Source: Acidobacteriota bacterium
Lineage (GTDB): Bacteria > Acidobacteriota > Terriglobia > 20CM-2-55-15
Direction: 5' to 3'
Length of the DNA stretch: 43,185 nt
Assembly: GCA_003223875.1 (NCBI GenBank)
Contig: QHWY01000104.1
Location: forward strand, 1-43,185
Below, one piece after another: positions 6,589 through 14,375 of this stretch (its first letter is position 1; the number at the start of each line of letters is the position of its first letter). The position numbers and the translations under genes were made by a program. The notes beneath the pieces were generated by a model. The model had not been told where the DNA came from, ran no database searches, and worked only from the letters and a program-made list of their open reading frames with translations.

Positions 6589-7013
6589 AAACTCGGTCCG
6601 CTGTGGTTGCCATTCTCGCGTTTATCGGAATGGTCGATGCGCTCTACCTGTCGATCAAGAGAAATGCCGGCCCGATTCCTTGTCATGTAACCCGCGGCTG
6701 TACGGATGTCCTCACTAGTAAATATTCTGAAATCGCAGGCATTCCGATTTCCTGGTTTGGAGTTGGTTTTTACATCGTGATGTTCAGCCTCGTCGCCTTC
6801 AAAATTTTCGAAGATCCCAAACATCCGTCGGATTGGCTGACCGCCTCCATCTTTTATCTTGCCGGCGCGGCGTTGGTGGTTTCCGCTCTCCTGGTTGGAA
6901 TTCAAGCGTTTATCTTGAAGGCGTTTTGCGAGTACTGTTTGCTCTCGGCTGTTTTGGTTTTGACGATGTTTCTTCTAGCCCCAAGTCCTGGCCGGCGTAA
7001 ACTCCCTGCATAG
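6585..7013 (+). CDS. Vitamin K epoxide reductase (VKOR) family protein
   Basis: This 142-aa integral membrane protein has four to five predicted membrane helices. Bacterial VKOR homologues re-oxidise DsbA and pass electrons to quinone, replacing DsbB. The conserved pieces are the periplasmic loop cysteines C33 and C39 (CHVTRGCTDVLTS), the GIPISWFG segment (52-59) and the active-site CEYC (115-118). The ATG overlaps the dsbA stop, showing translational coupling. Its last 104 bp overlap the convergent E1 alpha gene, including the codons for CEYC. Confidence 0.93.
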   Translation: MKTRSAVVAILAFIGMVDALYLSIKRNAGPIPCHVTRGCTDVLTSKYSEIAGIPISWFGVGFYIVMFSLVAFKIFEDPKHPSDWLTASIFYLAGAALVVSALLVGIQAFILKAFCEYCLLSAVLVLTMFLLAPSPGRRKLPA

Positions 7014-8073
7014 CCGTCTGCGGTTCCGGCATGTTTCTGTCGCGGCTCTCGAGCGCGTCTTTTTCCGCCTGAGCGATCTCATCGATGACGGTCGCTTCGA
7101 CTTGCTCGAGAGTGGCTTTGGGAATACCGCGGCGCTCCAAGTAAGCTTCATACATTCCGATCGGATCGCGTTTGCCCCAGTATTCGAACATCGCGGGGGA
7201 GAAAATCTGTCGCGCCTCGTGTTCGTCATGCGTCGCGTGGCCGCCCATCCGAAAGGTCTCCGCGAAAATGATGACGGGGCCATGCCCGGTTCGAGCGATC
7301 CGAACCGCCAGTTTTGTTGCGGCGTACGTGTCGAGGACATTATTTCCCGCGCAGGACAGACCAGTGACACCGTAGGCCTTCGCCCATGCGGCAAATGACC
7401 CTGCTTGATGTTGTTCAAATTGGGTCCCGAGCGCGATCTGATTATTTTGCAAAACGTAAATGGCAGGGACGTGAAGCACCGCGGCCAAGTTCATGCCTTC
7501 ATGGAATGCCGTGGTTTTTGTCGCGCCATCTCCGACCCAGGTGAGCACGGCGGCTTTCTCTCCACGCTGCTTGATCGCAAGCGCCATGCCTGCGAATACA
7601 GGAGTCAGCGCTCCAACTTGACTCACCGGCGCGATGACCCCATTGCCGATACTACCTACATGCAGATCTTTGCCTTTGCTGGGAGAATCCGCAGTCGCCA
7701 GGTATTCACGTAACATGTCGGCGACCGATACTCCCATCTCATGGCAAGCGCCGGCATTGCGAATCATCGGCCCTACTTTGTCGATCGCGCGATCCAAGGC
7801 ATGAACATTGCCAATGGTCACCGCTTCTTCGCCGGTTCCGAGCCACGCCTTCGCGAGGATGCCCTGTTTGACCCACCGCCGCAGTGTGATGTCGTATAGC
7901 CTGAAGCGCAGCAGGCCGGCGTACATATGGAGAAGCTGCTTTTCTGTTAACTCTGCGATAATGGTGGCGCGTTCAGGATCGCTAGCGAGCGTGTGTTCGA
8001 ATTCCGCAATAATGCCGGGATCGGGTTTCCAATTCACGTACTCCGGCGGATCGAACATCGAATAGCGTTTCAC
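6910..8073 (-). CDS. 2-oxoacid dehydrogenase E1 component, alpha subunit
   Basis: This 387-aa thiamine-diphosphate enzyme subunit of the pyruvate/branched-chain 2-oxoacid dehydrogenase family decarboxylates a 2-oxoacid and passes the acyl group to E2 lipoyl domains. The ThDP motif runs from GDGATKTTAFHEG (181-193) to QNN (209-211), and the phosphorylation-loop-like GGHATHDEHEARQI follows later. GTG 8073 is preferred over ATG 8058 because TACACT ends 6 nt before it. The basic, low-complexity C-terminal tail of about 25 aa overlaps VKOR antisense. No E1 beta, E2 or E3 gene is adjacent, so the substrate is open; a fused or distant beta partner is needed. Confidence 0.88.
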   Translation of the reverse strand: MKRYSMFDPPEYVNWKPDPGIIAEFEHTLASDPERATIIAELTEKQLLHMYAGLLRFRLYDITLRRWVKQGILAKAWLGTGEEAVTIGNVHALDRAIDKVGPMIRNAGACHEMGVSVADMLREYLATADSPSKGKDLHVGSIGNGVIAPVSQVGALTPVFAGMALAIKQRGEKAAVLTWVGDGATKTTAFHEGMNLAAVLHVPAIYVLQNNQIALGTQFEQHQAGSFAAWAKAYGVTGLSCAGNNVLDTYAATKLAVRIARTGHGPVIIFAETFRMGGHATHDEHEARQIFSPAMFEYWGKRDPIGMYEAYLERRGIPKATLEQVEATVIDEIAQAEKDALESRDRNMPEPQTAMQGVYAGQDLGLEETSSKPKQPRANSTRKTPSR

Positions 8074-8079
8074 TAGGCC

Positions 8080-8085
8080 AGTGTA
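8080..8085 (-). promoter_or_regulatory. -10-like hexamer of the E1 alpha gene
   Basis: TACACT on the minus strand ends 6 nt before GTG 8073, without a Shine-Dalgarno. It shares the 59-bp divergent gap with the ccm promoter. Confidence 0.35.
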
Positions 8086-8097
8086 CTACGACGGTCG

Positions 8098-8106
8098 TGC
8101 TATAAT
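8098..8106 (+). promoter_or_regulatory. Extended -10 promoter of the ccm operon
   Basis: TGCTATAAT is a perfect extended -10. Unlike its neighbours this unit has a leader of roughly 20 nt with AAAGGGG (8119-8125) 7 nt before the ccmE ATG, so translation is Shine-Dalgarno led. Confidence 0.6.
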
Positions 8107-8132
8107 GTTTCGTACTTTAAAGGGGTAAATCC

Positions 8133-8567
8133 ATGAAACGCAAACAGCTTAAGTTTGTCGTGGGCTCGGTGGTCATCATTCTCACTCTCGCCTATCTGGC
8201 GTACTCGGGTTTCAAGGAAGGTAATGCGTACTACCAGACGGTTTCTGAGCTTTACGCTTCCAAGGATCAGGCATACACGCGCCGGCTGAAGGTCGCTGGA
8301 GACGTGGTGCCTGGATCGATTAAACGCGAGGGCAAGACCATCAATTTCGTCATCAGCCAGCAAGACGAGAAAACCAAACAAGTGGAAAAACTCCCCGTAA
8401 AGTACGTCGGTAACGATGCCCCGCCAGATACATTTGTCGACCGGGCGCAAGCCGTGGTCGAAGGCCAGCTTGGCCGTGACGGTGTGTTCGTCGCGAATAA
8501 AATGCAAGCCAAGTGCGCCTCGAAATACGAAAAAGAATCCGCAGCCGGCGTAAGAAAGAGCGACTAA
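8133..8567 (+). CDS. ccmE: Cytochrome c maturation protein CcmE, CxxxY type
   Basis: CcmE is the periplasmic heme chaperone of system I cytochrome c maturation; it binds heme covalently and hands it to CcmF. The 144-aa protein has one N-terminal membrane anchor (residues 7-25) and the OB-fold core (LKVAGDVVPGS, VVEGQLGRDGVFVANKMQAKC). The heme-binding residue, His in the E. coli HxxxY motif, is Cys128 here, giving CASKY (CxxxY, 128-132). This variant is known from archaea and some bacteria such as Desulfovibrio. First gene of the operon, with its own promoter. Confidence 0.93.
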   Translation: MKRKQLKFVVGSVVIILTLAYLAYSGFKEGNAYYQTVSELYASKDQAYTRRLKVAGDVVPGSIKREGKTINFVISQQDEKTKQVEKLPVKYVGNDAPPDTFVDRAQAVVEGQLGRDGVFVANKMQAKCASKYEKESAAGVRKSD

Positions 8568-8568
8568 C

Positions 8569-10608
8569 ATGGCACAACTCGGCCAGTTTGCCTTGGCCCT
8601 CGCATGGGTGGTGACGGCGTATTCGATCGTTGCTTCCCTGCTTGGCATTCGTCTCAAACACGACAACTTGATCGCTAGCGGGCGCAATGCAGCGATAGGG
8701 ACGTTCGCGTGTATCACGACGGCTATGGTTTGTCTGGGCTATCTTTTTGCCGTCAGCGATTTCTCGATCAAATACATCGCGGCGCATTCCAATCGCGATC
8801 TGCCGATGTATTTCAAGGTCAGTTCGATCTGGGGCGGCCAGGAAGGGTCGCTGTTGTTCTGGGGCTGGCTGCTCACCCTCTACTCGGCGCTCGTGATTAT
8901 TCAGAATTGGCGCAAGCACAGCGCGATGATGCCGTACGTCGTTGCAGTATTGATGGCGACATCGTTCTTCTTTACCTCGATGCACTTGTTCATCGTGAAC
9001 CCCTTCAATCAAACGGTGTTTCTACAGGCGGGCGCTTCGCCGTTGCCGTTTGTGCCGCACGACGGACAGGGTCTGAATCCGCTATTGCAAGATGCGTATA
9101 TGGTGATCCACCCGCCGATGCTTTATCTCGGCTTCGTCGGCTTTGCAGTGCCCTTCGCATTCGCGATGGCCGCAATGATCACTAAACAGCTTGGCGACAC
9201 GTGGATTCGCACAACGCGTCGTTGGACGATGGTCGCCTGGATGTTTCTGAGCATCGGAATCCTGCTCGGCGGCAAGTGGGCATACCACGAACTCGGATGG
9301 GGTGGATTCTGGGCGTGGGACCCGGTTGAGAACGCCTCAATGATGCCGTGGCTGATTGGAACTGCTTTTCTGCATTCCGTCATGGTTCAAGAAAAGAAAG
9401 GCATGCTCAAGGTCTGGAATATGGTTTTGATTATTCTGACTTTCATCATGTCGGTCTTCGGAACTCTGCTGACACGGAGCGGCATGGTCCAATCCGTCCA
9501 TGCATTCGCTCAATCGCCGGTTGGCGGGTACTTCCGCGCCTTCATCATTGTGGCGCTTTCCGGCGCGCTCTATCTCCTGTTTGACCGGCTGCCGTACCTG
9601 AAAAGCGAAAACCAGATGGAGTCGATCGTCTCGCGCGAAAGCAGCTTCATGTTCAACAACCTGATTCTGCTGGCGGCCTGTTTCGCGGTTTTCTGGGGAA
9701 CAATGTTTCCGATTATTTCTGAAGCAGCAACAGGATCGAAGATCACGGTTGGGCCGCCGTTCTTCAACAAGGTGAATGTGCCCATTGCGATCTTTCTCAT
9801 GTTGTTGACCGGTGTAGGACCTTTGCTGGCGTGGCGAAGAGCATCGACAAATAGCCTGAAGCGGAATTTCCTATGGCCGGCAGTGATCGCGCTGGCGTCG
9901 GGAGTTGTTCTGTACTTCCGCGGCGTTCAGCACTTTTACGCGTTGCTATCGATCGTGATGTCGGTCTTCGTGACTGCCACGATCGTTCGCGAATTCTACA
10001 AGGGCGCCTCGGCTCGAAGTTCCGGAACCGGCGAGACGTTTCTGGAAGCGGTCGTCAATCTCACACTCCGGAACACGCGGCGGTACGGCGGATACATTGT
10101 GCACTTCGGTTTCGTCCTCCTGTTTATCGGCTGGTCGGGTCAGGCCTTCACGACGGATGCGGAAGGCGAGATGGGGATCGGCGACACGTTACCGATCCGC
10201 GAATACACATTGCGTGTCGACAAACTCGGAATCGAAGACACCCCCAACTACGCCTCCGACAAAGCGACTCTCAGTCTCTTCGAGTACGGCAAGAAAGTCG
10301 CGAACCTTTATCCCGAAAAGCGGCTCTACAAGGCAGGACAGGAACAGCAACCGACCACCGAAGTCTCGATCTATTCCACCGCCAAGAATGACGTCTATGT
10401 CGTCTTCCAAGGCGGCACGCGCGACGGCAAGAAGGCCATCATTCAGGTTTTCTATAATCCGCTGACGATGTGGGTATGGATAGGTGGGATTGTGCTGGTA
10501 GCGGGCACGCTGATTGCGCTGCTGCCTAACAAGAAGACCATTCTTAGGAGACGTCCGGAAGCCGAATCCAAAGAGGAACGAAAAGAAATTGAAGAGAAGA
10601 TTTCGTAA
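8569..10608 (+). CDS. ccmF: Cytochrome c heme lyase subunit CcmF
   Basis: CcmF is the large membrane subunit that ligates heme from CcmE to apocytochrome CxxCH motifs. This 679-aa protein is full length and has many membrane helices. It shows the heme-handling WWD signature WGGFWAWDPVEN (244-255), the SSIWGGQEGSLLFW block (85-98), and the conserved His181 in VIHPPMLYLG. A large periplasmic domain lies before the last helix (about 545-635). Only 1 nt separates it from ccmE, and its 3' end overlaps ccmH by 20 nt. The charged C-terminal tail is cytoplasmic and lysine/glutamate rich. Confidence 0.96.
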   Translation: MAQLGQFALALAWVVTAYSIVASLLGIRLKHDNLIASGRNAAIGTFACITTAMVCLGYLFAVSDFSIKYIAAHSNRDLPMYFKVSSIWGGQEGSLLFWGWLLTLYSALVIIQNWRKHSAMMPYVVAVLMATSFFFTSMHLFIVNPFNQTVFLQAGASPLPFVPHDGQGLNPLLQDAYMVIHPPMLYLGFVGFAVPFAFAMAAMITKQLGDTWIRTTRRWTMVAWMFLSIGILLGGKWAYHELGWGGFWAWDPVENASMMPWLIGTAFLHSVMVQEKKGMLKVWNMVLIILTFIMSVFGTLLTRSGMVQSVHAFAQSPVGGYFRAFIIVALSGALYLLFDRLPYLKSENQMESIVSRESSFMFNNLILLAACFAVFWGTMFPIISEAATGSKITVGPPFFNKVNVPIAIFLMLLTGVGPLLAWRRASTNSLKRNFLWPAVIALASGVVLYFRGVQHFYALLSIVMSVFVTATIVREFYKGASARSSGTGETFLEAVVNLTLRNTRRYGGYIVHFGFVLLFIGWSGQAFTTDAEGEMGIGDTLPIREYTLRVDKLGIEDTPNYASDKATLSLFEYGKKVANLYPEKRLYKAGQEQQPTTEVSIYSTAKNDVYVVFQGGTRDGKKAIIQVFYNPLTMWVWIGGIVLVAGTLIALLPNKKTILRRRPEAESKEERKEIEEKIS

Positions 10609-11053
10609 GTTTGCCTTGTTGTTTGTCCTTGCGACCCCTGTTGCGCTTGCGGCGGACCGACAGCACGTCAAAGAACTGGGCCAGAAGTTCATCTGTGTTT
10701 GCGGCACGTGCAACCAGATGCTGACGACTTGCAATCATTTCGGTTGCCCCAGCTCCGGTCCGATGCTGGCTGAGCTTGCCGCCCAGATTGATGAAGGCAA
10801 CAGCGATCAATCCATCATTTCGCATTTCGCCGAGAAGTATGGCTTGACCGTGCTTTCGGCTCCGCCGGCAGCCGGTTTCAATCTAACCGCGTGGGTCATG
10901 CCGTTCGTGGCTCTTGTTCTGGGAGGCCTATTGGTCGTTTACTTTGTCCGGCAGTTTCGCGCGAGATGGGTTGCCGCTCCCGCTGATATCGACGTCTCTA
11001 AATATCAGCAAAAAGTCGAAGAAGAACTCAAGAAATTCATTCCGGAAGACTGA
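10589..11053 (+). CDS. ccmH: CcmH-type thiol oxidoreductase, cysteine-rich variant
   Basis: CcmH reduces apocytochrome cysteines before heme attachment. I start it at TTG 10589: this gives a signal peptide (MKRRFRKFALLFVLATPVALA) and follows AGAGGAA; the frame is open further upstream inside ccmF. The mature domain has FICVCGTCNQML with C36, C38, C41 plus C48 and C53 (TTCNHFGCPSSG) instead of the classical LRCxxC with two cysteines. A membrane helix follows (about 94-115) and then a charged tail. The five-cysteine variant occurs in CcmH-like proteins outside proteobacteria. The extra pair might bind metal or form a relay; that is inference. Confidence 0.85.
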   Translation: MKRRFRKFALLFVLATPVALAADRQHVKELGQKFICVCGTCNQMLTTCNHFGCPSSGPMLAELAAQIDEGNSDQSIISHFAEKYGLTVLSAPPAAGFNLTAWVMPFVALVLGGLLVVYFVRQFRARWVAAPADIDVSKYQQKVEEELKKFIPED

Positions 11054-11469
11054 TGCTCTATCTATTCTGCGGCATCCTGGGCGGCGGGGTCCTCGCAGCG
11101 ATATGCGCGCCGTTATTCCGCAAAGACGAAACACTGGAATCCGCTATCATCGAAGAGACCGAGTGGGATCTCCTTCAACGCAAGAAGGAGGTGATTCTCG
11201 GGAATATTCAGGATCTCGACTTCGAATACAAATGCGGCAAGCTTTCTGCCGAGGATTACCAAAAGATCCGGGCGGAAATGAACGCCGAAGCGGCCGTCGT
11301 CTTTCAGGAAATCGAAAAACTCGAATCCTCTAAAGATCTCGACGCGCTGATCCGCCGCGAAATTTCCGCGCGTAAGGAGCGGTCCACAACCGCTTGTCCT
11401 TCCTGTGGCAGCACGAACCCAAACACAAACAAGTTTTGTGCAGATTGCGGGGCTAAACTGAAGCGTTGA
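11053..11469 (+). CDS. CcmI-like membrane protein with C-terminal zinc ribbon
   Basis: The 138-aa protein has an N-terminal membrane helix (2-20), a helical stretch (LLQRKKEVILGNIQDLDFEY, 40-59) like the first part of CcmI, and a C-terminal zinc ribbon with C115, C118, C129 and C132 (ACPSCG and FCADCG). CcmI chaperones apocytochromes in system I; the zinc ribbon replaces the usual TPR domain. ATG 11053 overlaps the ccmH stop by one base (TGATG), so it is translationally coupled. The cellular side of the ribbon (probably cytoplasmic, if the N-terminus is outside) cannot be fixed from sequence. Confidence 0.75.
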   Translation: MLYLFCGILGGGVLAAICAPLFRKDETLESAIIEETEWDLLQRKKEVILGNIQDLDFEYKCGKLSAEDYQKIRAEMNAEAAVVFQEIEKLESSKDLDALIRREISARKERSTTACPSCGSTNPNTNKFCADCGAKLKR

Positions 11470-11801
11470 TGACCTTGCTGCTGCTCTTCCTGCAGGACCA
11501 GGGGACAAGAACTGCTGATGTCCCCAACGCGATGGGTGCGCATACGTGGTTTATCATCCTCGCGGTCGGCTCATTTTTGCTCTGGAGCGTCAGCTACTCG
11601 CTACAGCTTCATAAGGAAGCGCTGGCCAGAAAGAAAGGCCGGGAGGAACTCGTCCGCCGCAAGGAACAGCTGCTCGATCAAATCGCCGATCTGGAAACGC
11701 GAAAAGAATCGGGTGCGATCGGAGAAAAAAAATACAAACAGGATTTGAAGGATCTGAAGTTTCATCTGGCCAAGGTGCTAGAGAAACTGGGAAGTAAATG
11801 A
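11469..11801 (+). CDS. Small membrane-anchored coiled-coil protein in the ccm operon
   Basis: The 110-aa protein starts at ATG 11469, overlapping the previous stop by one base (TGATG). It has an N-terminal hydrophobic segment (MTLLLLFLQ), a membrane helix (TWFIILAVGSFLLWSVSY, about 26-43) and a long charged coiled coil to the end (for example RKEQLLDQIADLETRKESGA). The arrangement resembles CcmI N-terminal modules or a CcmD-like scaffold, so a role in holding the Ccm complex together is plausible from position only. No catalytic residues are visible. A palindromic element separates it from ccmA. Confidence 0.75.
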   Translation: MTLLLLFLQDQGTRTADVPNAMGAHTWFIILAVGSFLLWSVSYSLQLHKEALARKKGREELVRRKEQLLDQIADLETRKESGAIGEKKYKQDLKDLKFHLAKVLEKLGSK

Positions 11802-11810
11802 TGGCAGAAG

Positions 11811-11967
11811 CGCACATTCCCCTCCTCGCAGAGGAGGGGAGGCTGCGCCGTAGGCGCAGACGGGGTGGTCAGACCGGCGAAAAGATTGCTGCCCAACTGA
11901 CCACCCCGGCGCGCCGGCTTCTATTAAGCTGTCGCGCCACCCCTCCTCTGCGAGGAGGGGAATGCGC
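11811..11967. repeat. Nested palindromic element inside the ccm operon
   Basis: The ends are inverted copies (11811-11839 and 11940-11967) that differ by a 2-nt insertion, and each end is itself a palindrome (CCCCTCCTCGCAGAGGAGGGG with the middle mismatched). A second perfect 11-bp pair, GGGGTGGTCAG (11862-11872) with its complement at 11897-11907, and TGCGCC-GTA-GGCGCA lie inside. No ORF is present. It resembles a non-autonomous or REP-type element inserted between two ccm genes. Confidence 0.75.
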
Positions 11968-11986
11968 AACTCCGACCTCGTGACCC

Positions 11987-12703
11987 ATGCCCGACACACT
12001 CGCACTCGAATCCGAGGACATCCGCAAAACCTTCGGACATTTCACCGCGCTGGCAGGCGTGACGCTAACGGTCAAGCGTGGCGAGTTCCTTGCGGTATTC
12101 GGCCGCAACGGAGCCGGCAAGACGACGTTCTTGAAAATCGCGGCGACGCTTGTTAGGCACACGCACGGCAAGCTACGCGTCGAGGGCATCGATATTCGAG
12201 AAGAGCCGGAAAAGGCGCGGCGGCACATCGGATTTCTTTCGCACAACACATATCTCTACCGCGACCTGAGTCCCGTCGAAAATTTGCGCTTCTTCTCGCG
12301 GCTCTATGGAATACCTGATTCGGAAGAACGAATCATGGCGCTCCTGGACCGGGTCGGACTCCGGCGCCGCGCCGCAGATCCGGTGCGCGCGTTCTCCCGA
12401 GGGCTGCACCAAAGACTTGGGATCGCGCGCGTGATGCTGCATGATCCGTCGGTTATTATGTTGGACGAGCCATATACGGGTCTGGATGCTAACGCTGTCG
12501 AAATACTGAACCAAATCCTTGATCAGGCAGCAGCCGCCGGAAAGACGATTATCCTCACATCACACGATCTCGAACAAGGTCTCCGGGCGGCGTCGCGCGC
12601 CGTCGTCATCGATCGTGGGAAAATTGTCTTCGAAGGGAGTCCCAAGGATTCCGCAATCCGTGATGCCTATGCGGCCTACATCCGCGTAGGAGTTGCCCGA
12701 TGA
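11987..12703 (+). CDS. ccmA: Heme exporter ATP-binding protein CcmA
   Basis: This 238-aa ABC ATPase has Walker A GRNGAGKTT (39-47), the signature region as FSRGLHQRLGIAR (136-148, unusual in lacking LSGGQ but typical of CcmA-like proteins), Walker B VIMLDEP (156-162) and the switch histidine in SHDLEQG. With CcmB, CcmC and CcmD it drives release of heme-loaded CcmE. It begins 19 nt after the palindromic element. Its stop overlaps the ccmB start (ATGA). A proton-driven multidrug or ABC-2 ATPase is the alternative family reading, but the neighbours settle it. Confidence 0.92.
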   Translation: MPDTLALESEDIRKTFGHFTALAGVTLTVKRGEFLAVFGRNGAGKTTFLKIAATLVRHTHGKLRVEGIDIREEPEKARRHIGFLSHNTYLYRDLSPVENLRFFSRLYGIPDSEERIMALLDRVGLRRRAADPVRAFSRGLHQRLGIARVMLHDPSVIMLDEPYTGLDANAVEILNQILDQAAAAGKTIILTSHDLEQGLRAASRAVVIDRGKIVFEGSPKDSAIRDAYAAYIRVGVAR

Positions 12704-13365
12704 AGCCGGTCACCGCCATCATCTTCAAAGACATTGTCATCGAAATGCGGAGCAAAGAGTCCGTCAGCTCGATGCTGATGTTCGGCGTGCTCGTTCTGAC
12801 GATATTCAGTTTCGCGTTCGAACCAAGCAGTATCGACCGTTCGCTTATTGCTCCGGGGATCCTCTGGGTTGCATTTTCTTTTGCAGCAATCCTCGGGCTG
12901 AACCGGTCTCTCGCGATGGAAATTGATAACGACTGCCTTCAGGGGCTGCTCCTGGCGCCCTTAGATCGTGGTGATCTTTACCTTGGAAAGGTCGCCAGCA
13001 ACTTCACGTTCATGATGATCGCGGAATTGATCGTTTTACCGATCTTCGTCATCTTTAATAATCTCAAATTCAATTTGCAGTTCCTCGAGATCGCCGGTGT
13101 CGCTGTCCTTGGAACGCTGGCGATAGCAGCCATTGGCTCCATTCTGTCGACGATCTCTGCCAATACTCGAATGAAAGAAGTCATGCTTCCGGTACTTCAA
13201 ATCCCACTCACAGTTCCTGTGGTGATTGCTTCTGTCGAAGCTACCAGCATGGTGCTGAGCGGCGAAACCAAAGGAATTTCCTCTTGGTTATATCTTTTAG
13301 CGGGGTTTAGTATTGTTTACCTGATCGTGTCCTACCTCGTGTTTGAGTTCGTTGTGGAGGAGTGA
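12700..13365 (+). CDS. ccmB: Heme exporter membrane protein CcmB
   Basis: The 221-aa protein has about six membrane helices and the CcmB pattern: an amphipathic N-terminus (IIFKDIVIEMRSKES), ILWVAFSFAAILGLNRSLAMEID (in part) in the first third, and NDCLQGLLLAPLDRGDLYLGK (in part) in a cytoplasmic loop. It is the permease partner of CcmA. The ATG overlaps the ccmA stop by 4 nt. Confidence 0.94.
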   Translation: MKPVTAIIFKDIVIEMRSKESVSSMLMFGVLVLTIFSFAFEPSSIDRSLIAPGILWVAFSFAAILGLNRSLAMEIDNDCLQGLLLAPLDRGDLYLGKVASNFTFMMIAELIVLPIFVIFNNLKFNLQFLEIAGVAVLGTLAIAAIGSILSTISANTRMKEVMLPVLQIPLTVPVVIASVEATSMVLSGETKGISSWLYLLAGFSIVYLIVSYLVFEFVVEE

Positions 13366-13366
13366 A

Positions 13367-14035
13367 ATGCGCTCGAAGATACTCGGAATACTCGTCCTCG
13401 TCCTGATGATTGCCGACCTCTACATGATTTTCATGTTCGCCCCCAATGAAGCGACGATGGGCGTCATCCAGCGTATCTTTTACTTTCACCTTCCCTTCGG
13501 AATCTCCTCATATATCTCGGCTTACTTGTTGGGTTTCGCCAGCATCATGTACCTCATCAAACACGATTTTAAATGGGACCGCCTGGCCGACTCGGCCGGC
13601 GAGATGGGAATTCTCTTTACGAGCCTCTCGATCATGAGCGGCGCGTTATGGGCGAAGCCCGTTTGGGGCATCTGGTGGACGTGGGACGCCCGGCTCACGC
13701 TGCAATTCCTGCTGGGATTGATCTTCCTTTCATATTTGATGTTGCGCGCGTATCTGCCTGAGCGCGAAAAGAAGGCCGCATTAGGCGGAGTTTTTGGAGT
13801 GCTCGCGATGGTCGATGTCCCGTTCAACTATCTCTCCATCCGTTGGTGGCGTACGCAGCACCCGCAGCCCGTCATCCTCGGTGGCGGTCTCGACACCGAT
13901 ATGTGGAAAGTGATGATCGTTTCGTTTCTTGCCTTCGCCGCGCTATATGCCTACCTGCTCGATCGGCGCATGGCCATCGCCCGCGTTGAAGAGGAAGTCG
14001 AGTACCTGGAACACGCAATCCTCGCCCATGACTAA
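13367..14035 (+). CDS. ccmC: Heme-binding protein CcmC
   Basis: CcmC loads heme onto CcmE. The 222-aa protein has six predicted membrane helices, His41 in FYFHLP, and the WWD motif as WGIWWTWDARLT (100-111), with a second conserved loop near RWWRTQHPQP. ATG 13367 is chosen because GTGGAGGAG lies just upstream; it begins one base after the ccmB stop, and the longer frame lies inside ccmB. The C-terminal tail is acidic and helical. Confidence 0.95.
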   Translation: MRSKILGILVLVLMIADLYMIFMFAPNEATMGVIQRIFYFHLPFGISSYISAYLLGFASIMYLIKHDFKWDRLADSAGEMGILFTSLSIMSGALWAKPVWGIWWTWDARLTLQFLLGLIFLSYLMLRAYLPEREKKAALGGVFGVLAMVDVPFNYLSIRWWRTQHPQPVILGGGLDTDMWKVMIVSFLAFAALYAYLLDRRMAIARVEEEVEYLEHAILAHD

Positions 14036-14162
14036 TCTTTTTGTCGCGTATACCCTCGTCTTCGTTATCCTCTTCATCTTTACCTGGCTCCTGATTTCCC
14101 GCCAAACTCGCCTCGAAAAAAAACTCGACGAGCTAAAGCAACGGCTTAAAGAAAAATCCTAA
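14028..14162 (+). CDS. ccmD: CcmD-like small membrane protein
   Basis: The 44-aa protein begins at ATG 14028, overlapping the ccmC stop by 8 nt. It has one membrane helix (LFVAYTLVFVILFIFTWLLI, about 4-23) and a basic/acidic helical tail (LEKKLDELKQRLKEKS). Position, size and topology match CcmD, which helps hold the CcmABC complex and release of holo-CcmE. It ends the operon. Confidence 0.85.
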   Translation: MTNLFVAYTLVFVILFIFTWLLISRQTRLEKKLDELKQRLKEKS

Positions 14163-14375
14163 AATATTTTAGATAATGGCTGTGATGTCTCGCACTGCAT
14201 GCAGAACGTCCGGCGGTAGAGAGCCTCGATTTGGCTCAATCGGTCCGGGATCATATGTGAAATTTTTACGATCTTTGGCGAAGCTAAATCGCCCCAACCA
14301 TATCGACGATACAAAGAAAGGGTGCACATTTTTGGCTACAACACGGAACATGTCCTCGGTTTAGACTCATCGCTC

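Noticed and set aside
7102..7713. Plus-strand ORFs opposite the E1 alpha gene
   Set aside because: They are antisense shadows of a conserved enzyme with no RBS or motif.
14163..14375. Two overlapping ORFs of about 60 codons on opposite strands
   Set aside because: Neither has a start signal or a recognisable motif; the stretch is better seen as the upstream region of the gene at 14376, which has its own -10 and signal peptide.
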